In this document: positions 1 to 5,289 of the stretch, piece by piece
How positions within the stretch are numbered: the stretch's first letter is position 1
Layout of the letters: every line of letters starts with the position of its first letter
DNA from: an uncultured Collinsella sp.
Lineage (GTDB): Bacteria; Actinomycetota; Coriobacteriia; Coriobacteriales; Coriobacteriaceae
Assembly (NCBI GenBank): GCA_900551605.1
Contig: URWS01000124.1
Span: forward strand, 1 to 5,289
Length of the DNA: 5,289 nt
Direction of reading: 5' to 3'
Notes under the pieces: model-generated
Databases searched by the model: none
Told to the model about the DNA's origin: nothing
What the model saw: the letters and a program-made list of their open reading frames with translations, nothing else
Made by a program: the position numbers and the translations under genes

Positions 1-124
1 GGCCTATGCCCTCCTCTTTCACGTCACCTTGCTCGCTCTGGCGGGCTTTCGCTGACTTATGCTCAACCTGCGGCGCTGCCATCGTTGGTGCTGAGCGACT
101 TGTTCCTCGCCTCAAATTAGCCAT
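1..124 (-). CDS. Possible 5' end of a divergent gene, running off the left edge
   Basis: An open minus-strand frame starts at ATG 124-122 and stays open for 41 codons to the window edge. The N-terminus begins MANLRRGTSRSAPTMAAPQ and continues polar and charged, rich in K, R, Q, E and S. It looks like a disordered N-terminal extension and matches no domain I recognise. A weak GGGGA lies about 9 bases before the ATG. If real, the gene would be transcribed divergently from the DUF1846 gene, and 125-249 would be a shared promoter region. A competing reading exists: + frame 2 is open from base 2 to a TGA at 53-55 and encodes a hydrophobic tail that could end a membrane protein. Third-position GC is similar in both, so codon use does not decide. 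Treat as tentative. Confidence 0.25.
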   Translation of the reverse strand, partial: MANLRRGTSRSAPTMAAPQVEHKSAKARQSEQGDVKEEGIG

Positions 125-204
125 ACTGGGTCCCCGGTGGTTGCGGTAGGCGTGTTTGGTTGGTGCCAGTTGATTGCTTGGGCGTTGGGGAGGGTCTGCT
201 CCGT

Positions 205-210
205 TATAAT
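205..210 (+). promoter_or_regulatory. Sigma-70-type -10 box for the DUF1846 gene
   Basis: A perfect TATAAT lies in a GC-rich background about 40 bases before the chosen start at 250. No good -35 is visible at normal spacing: the 17-18 base position holds GGCGTT/GCGTTG, and there is no extended -10 TG. The implied transcription start is near 216-218. That would leave only about 9 bases before the in-frame ATG at 226 but about 33 bases before the ATG at 250, which supports the later start. Confidence 0.55.
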
Positions 211-238
211 CGCCTAGAACATTAAATGGAAACGGGAC

Positions 239-243
239 GGGAG
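239..243 (+). promoter_or_regulatory. Ribosome binding site that sets the DUF1846 start at 250
   Basis: GGGAG sits 6 bases before ATG 250-252, a normal Shine-Dalgarno spacing. The upstream in-frame ATG at 226 has no purine-rich site in front of it and would add eight residues (METGREPY) that are not typical of the family. Confidence 0.6.
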
Positions 244-249
244 CCATAT

Positions 250-1731
250 ATGCGCCAGGGTTTCGACAACGCGAAGTATATCGAGCTGCAGGCTGCTCAC
301 ATTAAGGAGCGCATCTCGCAGTTTGGCGGCAAGCTCTATTTGGAGTTTGGCGGTAAGCTGTTCGATGACTATCATGCGAGCCGCGTGCTGCCGGGTTTTG
401 AACCGGACAGCAAGTTCCGCATGCTCAAGAGCATCGCCGACGATGTCGAGGTTATCATCGCGATCAACGCGAACCACATCGAGAAAAACAAGGCTCGTGG
501 TGACCTCGGCATTACCTATGACGAGGATGTGCTGCGCCTGGTTGACCTGTTCCGCGGCAACGGCTTTGCCGTCGCGGCTGTGGTCATCACCCAGTACGCC
601 GGCCAGCCCGCTGCCGATGTATTCCGCAACCGCCTGAACGCGCTCGGTATCCCCGCCAAGCTGCACTATCCCATCGAGGGGTATCCGCACGACGTCGACC
701 TGATCGTGTCCGACGACGGCTATGGCAAGAATGAGTTTGTCGAGACCACTCGTCCGCTCGTCGTGGTCACCGCTCCCGGCCCCGGCTCAGGCAAGCTCGC
801 CACTTGCCTCTCGCAGCTCTATCACGAGCACAAGCACGGCACCGCCGCCGGCTACGCCAAGTTCGAGACTTTCCCGGTCTGGAATCTGCCCCTCACGCAT
901 CCGGTCAACATCGCCTATGAGGCAGCAACGGCCGATCTCGACGATGCCAATATCATCGACTCCTTCCACTTGGAGGCCTACAACAAGACCACGGTCAACT
1001 ACAACCGCGACGTCGAGGCCTTCCCGGTGGTCCGTGCTCTGATGGAAAAGATCCTGGGCAAGAGCCCCTATCAGAGTCCTACGGACATGGGCGTCAATAT
1101 GGTCGGCTTTGCCATCACCGATGACGATGCCTGCCGCGACGCTTCCAAGATGGAGATCGTCCGCCGCTACTTTACCGCGGTCGAAAATGTGCGCCGTACC
1201 GGCATGGGCGATGAGCAAGTCGACCGTCTCAAGATTATTATGAAGAAAGCCGGCATCGATAAGAACTACTCACCGGCGCGCTCGGCGGCCCTCACCAGGG
1301 AGCAGCTGACGGGTGGTCCCGTGGGTGCCATGGTCATGCCCGATGGCTCCGTGGTGACCGGTAAGACCTCCACGCGCCTGGGCGCCGCAAGTTCGCTCAT
1401 TATGAACGCCCTCAAGCATGTCTCGGGCGTCGACCTTGAGCTCGAGGTCATTAGCGATGAGGCGATCGAGCCCATCAGCAAGCTCAAGACGCATTTCCTG
1501 GGCAGCAAAAACCCTCGCCTCCACACCGACGAGACGCTTATGGCGCTGTCGATCACCTCGGCCACGAGTGAGACGGCCGCTCGCGTCCTTTCGGGCCTGG
1601 AGCAGCTGCGCGGTTGCGATGCCTTCTTTAGCGTGATTATCTCGCCGACGGACGAGACGGTACTGCGCAAACTGGGTATCAACGTGTGCTGCGAGCCCAA
1701 GTTTGAGCGCCGCGGTTTCTTCCACCGCTAA
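250..1731 (+). CDS. DUF1846 domain-containing protein
   Basis: The predicted protein has 493 residues and belongs to the DUF1846 family, recognised from its strongly conserved N-terminus (KLYLEFGGKLFDDYHASR around residues 28-45, then VLPGFEPDSK) and its full family length of about 490-500 residues. The biochemical function of the family is not established. A glycine-rich, Walker A-like loop, APGPGSGK followed by LAT, occupies residues 175-185. It resembles a nucleotide-binding P-loop but lacks the first glycine of the canonical GxxxxGK pattern, so nucleotide binding is inference only. No signal peptide or membrane segment is evident, so it should be cytoplasmic. The start at 250 is chosen over the in-frame ATG at 226 because of the Shine-Dalgarno site at 239-243 and the family N-terminus. 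It appears to be monocistronic, with a -10 box before it and an intrinsic terminator 35 bases after its stop. There is no sign of frameshift or truncation. The family call is firm; the function is unknown. Confidence 0.93.
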   Translation: MRQGFDNAKYIELQAAHIKERISQFGGKLYLEFGGKLFDDYHASRVLPGFEPDSKFRMLKSIADDVEVIIAINANHIEKNKARGDLGITYDEDVLRLVDLFRGNGFAVAAVVITQYAGQPAADVFRNRLNALGIPAKLHYPIEGYPHDVDLIVSDDGYGKNEFVETTRPLVVVTAPGPGSGKLATCLSQLYHEHKHGTAAGYAKFETFPVWNLPLTHPVNIAYEAATADLDDANIIDSFHLEAYNKTTVNYNRDVEAFPVVRALMEKILGKSPYQSPTDMGVNMVGFAITDDDACRDASKMEIVRRYFTAVENVRRTGMGDEQVDRLKIIMKKAGIDKNYSPARSAALTREQLTGGPVGAMVMPDGSVVTGKTSTRLGAASSLIMNALKHVSGVDLELEVISDEAIEPISKLKTHFLGSKNPRLHTDETLMALSITSATSETAARVLSGLEQLRGCDAFFSVIISPTDETVLRKLGINVCCEPKFERRGFFHR

Positions 1732-1765
1732 GTTTGAAGCACCGCGGTAATTGCATTGCATTTTG

Positions 1766-1798
1766 GCCGTATCGGGTTGGCGCCCGGTACGGCTTTTT
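1766..1798 (+). terminator. Intrinsic terminator after the DUF1846 gene
   Basis: An 11-bp stem pairs 1766-1776 (GCCGTATCGGG) with 1783-1793 (CCCGGTACGGC), with one U-G wobble and a 6-base loop. Five T residues at 1794-1798 follow directly. This is a textbook Rho-independent terminator and separates the gene from the regulator downstream. Confidence 0.9.
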
Positions 1799-1864
1799 GA
1801 TCAATAAAGCGCCTATTTCGGCGAAAAATAGCCGTTTACCTGCCTAGAAACAATTTGAGCGGTA

Positions 1865-1870
1865 TACAAT
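1865..1870 (+). promoter_or_regulatory. Possible -10 box for the winged-helix gene
   Basis: TACAAT (within TATACAAT) matches 5 of 6 bases of the -10 consensus and lies in an AT-richer patch after the preceding terminator. No convincing -35 is seen at 16-18 bases. A promoter somewhere in 1799-1930 is expected because the upstream gene is terminated. The transcript from this site would have a leader of about 110 bases, which contains a short 5-bp hairpin (1885-1889 with 1896-1900) and a possible leader ORF (1905-1958). Confidence 0.35.
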
Positions 1871-1976
1871 AACCGTAACTGTTTCATCCTTAGCGGGATG
1901 CCGCATGATGGATATTACCTGCCATCGTGAGGTGTGTCGGTCGCGCACGGCGCGTTAGATGCTCGTGCTCGGTTTG

Positions 1977-1982
1977 AGGAGG
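1977..1982 (+). promoter_or_regulatory. Strong ribosome binding site that sets the start at 1988
   Basis: AGGAGG, within GAGGAGG, stands 5 bases before ATG 1988-1990 and is the best Shine-Dalgarno in the window. An in-frame GTG at 1934 would give an 18-residue extension, but its only purine-rich stretch (GAGG) is one base from the codon, too close to work well. Confidence 0.8.
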
Positions 1983-1987
1983 CTGCT

Positions 1988-2326
1988 ATGGCGGGCAAGG
2001 GTCGTGCGAGTGTCAACGATATGAAGCGTGTTGAGGTGCTGGTGTTGATGGAGATCGACCAGCAAACCGAAGACAATGGCGGGCCGTATGGTTTCTCGCG
2101 CAAAACGCTTGCCGAGCGCGTGGGGGTTTCGCCGTATCGTGCCCGCGCCGCAATCGATCGCTTGGATTCCGAAGGCATGATTGATGTCGTCTCGCGTTAT
2201 AGCGACGACGGCGGTCAGCTTGCAAATGGCATTTGCCTCACCGAACGTGGCGAGTGGTATCTTGAGGGCGTCCGTACCGGCATGCTCGTTCAAGAAATGC
2301 TTGAGGACGAGGTTGCTGATCGATAG
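1988..2326 (+). CDS. Small winged helix-turn-helix DNA-binding protein
   Basis: A 112-residue protein that is essentially a single winged helix-turn-helix domain. Residues 12-28 form a first helix. SRKTLAERVGVSPYRARAAI (37-56) is the helix-turn-helix, with RVGVS at the turn and the recognition helix continuing through DRLDSEGMI (57-65). Residues 66-84 (ending GICLTERG) fit the beta wing. A helical, acidic tail follows (LVQEMLEDEVADR). The pattern is that of MarR- or GntR-like DNA-binding domains, but there is no effector domain, so the ligand, if any, and the target genes cannot be inferred. It is probably a transcription factor; a replication-initiator-type winged helix is a less likely alternative. 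The start is set by the AGGAGG at 1977-1982. The gene lies between two intrinsic terminators and so seems to be its own transcription unit. Domain class is likely; biological role is unknown. Confidence 0.8.
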   Translation: MAGKGRASVNDMKRVEVLVLMEIDQQTEDNGGPYGFSRKTLAERVGVSPYRARAAIDRLDSEGMIDVVSRYSDDGGQLANGICLTERGEWYLEGVRTGMLVQEMLEDEVADR

Positions 2327-2350
2327 CAGCATGTAACCCTTGCCATAGCG

Positions 2351-2383
2351 ACGCCGCCTGGGAAACCGGGCGGCGTTTTGTTT
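2351..2383 (+). terminator. Intrinsic terminator after the winged-helix gene
   Basis: An 11-bp stem pairs 2351-2361 (ACGCCGCCTGG) with 2366-2376 (CCGGGCGGCGT), with one U-G wobble and a GAAA tetraloop. A T-rich tail TTTTGTTT ends at 2383. It begins 25 bases after the stop codon and isolates this gene from pyrG. Confidence 0.88.
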
Positions 2384-2417
2384 CAAGATTGAGAAATGCA
2401 ATCGCACGCGAGAAAAA

Positions 2418-2449
2418 TTGCGAACGGTCCGCGGCGCGAGTATTACAAT
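2418..2449 (+). promoter_or_regulatory. Probable pyrG-xerD promoter
   Basis: TTGCGA (2418-2423, 4/6 of the -35 consensus) is followed after 17 bases by TATTAC (2441-2446, 4/6 of the -10). An overlapping TACAAT (2444-2449, 5/6) is a better -10 but stands 20 bases from the same -35. Either places the transcription start near 2453-2456 and gives a leader of about 50 bases. The leader has a 6-bp stem, CCCGTA (2455-2460) with TACGGG (2481-2486), but no T run. The CTP-sensing attenuator known from Bacillus subtilis pyrG is therefore not evident here. Confidence 0.45.
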
Positions 2450-2463
2450 GAAGACCCGTAAGA

Positions 2464-2472
2464 TGTGGATAA
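2464..2472 (-). promoter_or_regulatory. Consensus DnaA box in the pyrG leader
   Basis: TGTGGATAA on the + strand is the exact reverse complement of the high-affinity DnaA box TTATCCACA. It lies about 10 bases downstream of the predicted transcription start and 32 bases before the pyrG ATG, where a bound protein could influence transcription. Only one box is seen, so this is not an origin. The match is exact; function is inference. Confidence 0.4.
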
Positions 2473-2498
2473 ACAACTTCTACGGGAAGCGCAGGTAA

Positions 2499-4166
<1,668 letters not shown>

Positions 4167-4167
4167 G

Positions 4168-5109
4168 GTGCCGGCGAACAAAGAACATACCGAAGCTACT
4201 CCCTCGTCGCTCGCTGTGGCGGCGGGGGAGTATCTCGATTACCTCGCGGTCGAGCGGGGACTGGCGCGCAATACGATTGCGGCCTACCATCGTGACCTGA
4301 CGACGTACTGCGCCTATCTGGAGCGGGCGGGTATTGCGTCTTTTGAAGATGTGAGCCGTCAGGTCGTGGAAGGCTTTGTCGCCGATCGCCGTGACGGAGG
4401 CTATTCCGATGCCTCGGTGGAGCGCGCGCTTGCGGCCGTGAAGGGCCTGCACGCCTTTTTGGTGCGCGATGGGGCGGTAGCCCAAAATCCGACGGCGGCG
4501 TTGCGCCTGCCCAAAAAGGCCGAGCGCCTGCCGGAATACCTTTCGGTGGAGGATGTCTCGGCGCTGCTCGACCAAGACTTTCCCAAGGGCGAGATGGGGC
4601 TGCGCGACCACGCTATTTTGGAAGTGCTCTACGGTTGCGGTTTGCGCGTGAGCGAGCTGGTAGGGCTCGATGTGGGCGATATCCATATCGATGACGGGTT
4701 TGTTCTGGTGCGCGGCAAGGGCTCAAAAGAGCGTCTGGCTCCGCTGGTGGGGAGCGCGGCGCGTGCCTTGACACACTATATAGGTGATGGGCGCGCTCTC
4801 CTGGCTGCCCATGCTCGCGGGGCGGAAACCTCGGCGGTCTTTTTAAATAAGAACGGGCGTCGCCTGTCGCGCCAGGCCGTGCATGCGATATGTGAGCGCT
4901 ATGGGCGTCAGGTGGGGCTGGTGGGGCTCCATCCCCACACGTTGCGCCACTCCTTTGCCACCCACATGCTTGCGGGTGGTGCCGACCTGCGCGTGCTGCA
5001 GGAGATTTTGGGACATGCCGACATTTCGACCACGCAGGTCTACACGCATGTCGACCGAACGCAACTGACCGAGGTCTATCTGGCGGCGCACCCGCTGGCG
5101 CATCGTTAA
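4168..5109 (+). CDS. xerD: Tyrosine site-specific recombinase XerD
   Basis: A 313-residue tyrosine recombinase that, with XerC in most bacteria, resolves chromosome dimers at dif during division. The N-terminal SAM-like core-binding domain (about residues 20-105, including EYLDYLAVERGLARNTI and a YHRDL stretch) precedes the catalytic domain. All catalytic residues are present: R160 (CGLRVSE), K184 (RGKGSK), H257 and R260 (HPHTLRHSF), H283 (LGHADISTTQ) and nucleophile Y292 (YTHV). LGHADISTTQVYTHV and the C-terminal AAHPLA favour XerD over XerC or a phage integrase, which also fits a housekeeping position next to pyrG. The GTG start lies one base after the pyrG stop, with only a weak GGA upstream, so translation probably depends on coupling to pyrG. 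A later start is possible, since residues 1-15 are polar and not conserved in the family. No frameshift is seen. Confidence 0.95.
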   Translation: MPANKEHTEATPSSLAVAAGEYLDYLAVERGLARNTIAAYHRDLTTYCAYLERAGIASFEDVSRQVVEGFVADRRDGGYSDASVERALAAVKGLHAFLVRDGAVAQNPTAALRLPKKAERLPEYLSVEDVSALLDQDFPKGEMGLRDHAILEVLYGCGLRVSELVGLDVGDIHIDDGFVLVRGKGSKERLAPLVGSAARALTHYIGDGRALLAAHARGAETSAVFLNKNGRRLSRQAVHAICERYGRQVGLVGLHPHTLRHSFATHMLAGGADLRVLQEILGHADISTTQVYTHVDRTQLTEVYLAAHPLAHR

Positions 5110-5142
5110 CACATCGCTGACCTGTATATTTATAGGTATTTG

Positions 5143-5212
5143 GGGACGGGCCCCAGATTGCCGTGGCGTGCTTTTGCGCGCGCATGGGCAATCTGGGGCC
5201 CGTCCCATTTTT
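5143..5212 (+). terminator. Long perfect hairpin after xerD: terminator and/or palindromic repeat
   Basis: Bases 5143-5162 pair perfectly with 5187-5206, giving a 20-bp stem with GGGACGGGCCCC at its base. The 24-base loop contains a second stem (GCGTGC 5166-5171 with GCGCGC 5176-5181, one wobble) capped by TTTT. ATTTTT follows at 5207-5212. It starts 33 bases after the xerD stop and would work as an intrinsic terminator for the pyrG-xerD operon. The arm is much longer and more perfect than the other two terminators here, so it may instead, or also, be a dispersed palindromic element. Confidence 0.7.
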
Positions 5213-5243
5213 CGCCACTTGGCGTCGCGGTGGTGGGCAGCAC

Positions 5244-5289
5244 CCGTCTCTTATACACCTCTGACGCTGCCGACGATCGCATCCGTGTA
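5244..5289. other. Untrimmed Illumina Nextera (Tn5) adapter, artefact
   Basis: Bases 5244-5262 match the reverse complement of the 19-base Tn5 mosaic end with two mismatches (5245 C for T, 5259 C for A). Bases 5263-5276 (GACGCTGCCGACGA) match the rest of the Nextera read-1 adapter exactly. Bases 5277-5284 (TCGCATCC) are in the place and of the length of an i5 index, and 5285-5289 (GTGTA) begin the complement of the P5 primer. This order occurs only in sequencing libraries. Genuine sequence ends at about 5243. Confidence 0.96.

Noticed and set aside
2..55. + strand tail AYALLFHVTLLALAGFR ending at TGA 53-55, as the C-terminus of a membrane protein
   Set aside because: Only 17 codons are visible and the same codons read on the minus strand are also open. 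The hydrophobic run and good third-position GC are suggestive but cannot be told from chance without the sequence to the left.
61..96. Imperfect hairpin GCTCA/TGAGC as a terminator of an upstream gene
   Set aside because: The stem is short and interrupted, the loop is long, and no T tract follows.
226..249. In-frame ATG at 226 as the DUF1846 start (eight extra residues)
   Set aside because: It has no Shine-Dalgarno site and would be only about 9 bases from the predicted transcription start. The ATG at 250 has GGGAG at 6 bases and gives the usual family N-terminus.
1813..1831. CTATTT/AAATAG inverted repeat as an operator or terminator
   Set aside because: The stem is only six weak A/T-rich pairs with a 7-base loop and no T run, and chance is the simpler explanation.
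1934..1987. GTG at 1934 as the start of the winged-helix protein
   Set aside because: Its GAGG is one base from the codon, and the 18 added residues are not part of the domain. ATG 1988 has a near-perfect AGGAGG at 5 bases.
2455..2486. CCCGTA/TACGGG stem in the pyrG leader as a CTP-responsive attenuator
   Set aside because: There is no T run after the stem and no alternative antiterminator pairing, so the Bacillus-type mechanism is not supported.
4613..5218. Minus-strand open frames across xerD and the 3' hairpin
   Set aside because: The translations are rich in P, R, H and A with no domain, and xerD is intact with all catalytic residues on the opposite strand.
5244..5262. Tn5/IS50 mosaic end as evidence of a natural transposon insertion
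   Set aside because: It is followed directly by the Illumina-specific adapter bases, an index-length slot and the P5 start, so it is a library artefact.

Overview
The window reads as ordinary chromosomal DNA of a moderately high-GC bacterium, followed by a short synthetic tail. Four genes can be called with confidence. All lie on the + strand: a DUF1846 protein, a small winged-helix regulator, CTP synthase (pyrG) and the tyrosine recombinase xerD. The GC-rich third codon positions, a DUF1846 protein typical of gut anaerobes, and pyrG directly followed by xerD (an actinobacterial type of arrangement) suggest a gut actinobacterium of the Coriobacteriia, perhaps Collinsella. That placement comes from recall and was not tested by a search.

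Layout. Bases 1-249 hold no certain gene. They contain a possible divergent gene start running off the left edge (minus strand, from 124) and the promoter (TATAAT at 205-210) and ribosome binding site of the DUF1846 gene (250-1731). That gene ends in a clear intrinsic terminator (1766-1798). A 190-base spacer with a possible promoter and a possible 17-codon leader ORF leads to a 112-residue winged-helix protein (1988-2326), which has its own intrinsic terminator (stem 2351-2376). The pyrG promoter region follows. Its leader carries a perfect 9-base DnaA box (2464-2472). pyrG (2505-4166) and xerD (4168-5109) are separated by one base and are almost certainly co-transcribed and translationally coupled. 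After xerD comes a 20-bp perfect inverted repeat with a T tail (5143-5212), which could be a terminator, a dispersed palindromic repeat, or both.

The last 46 bases (5244-5289) are not biological. They match the Illumina Nextera/Tn5 read-1 adapter in reverse complement, then eight bases that fit an i5 index, then the first bases of the P5 primer region. The right edge is therefore very probably a contig end with untrimmed adapter.

Functionally, pyrG supplies CTP for nucleic acid and lipid synthesis, and xerD resolves chromosome dimers at dif. A DnaA box in the leader of this operon would give a speculative link between replication initiation, nucleotide supply and chromosome segregation. I found no mobile element, CRISPR array, tRNA or rRNA, and no convincing undescribed system.
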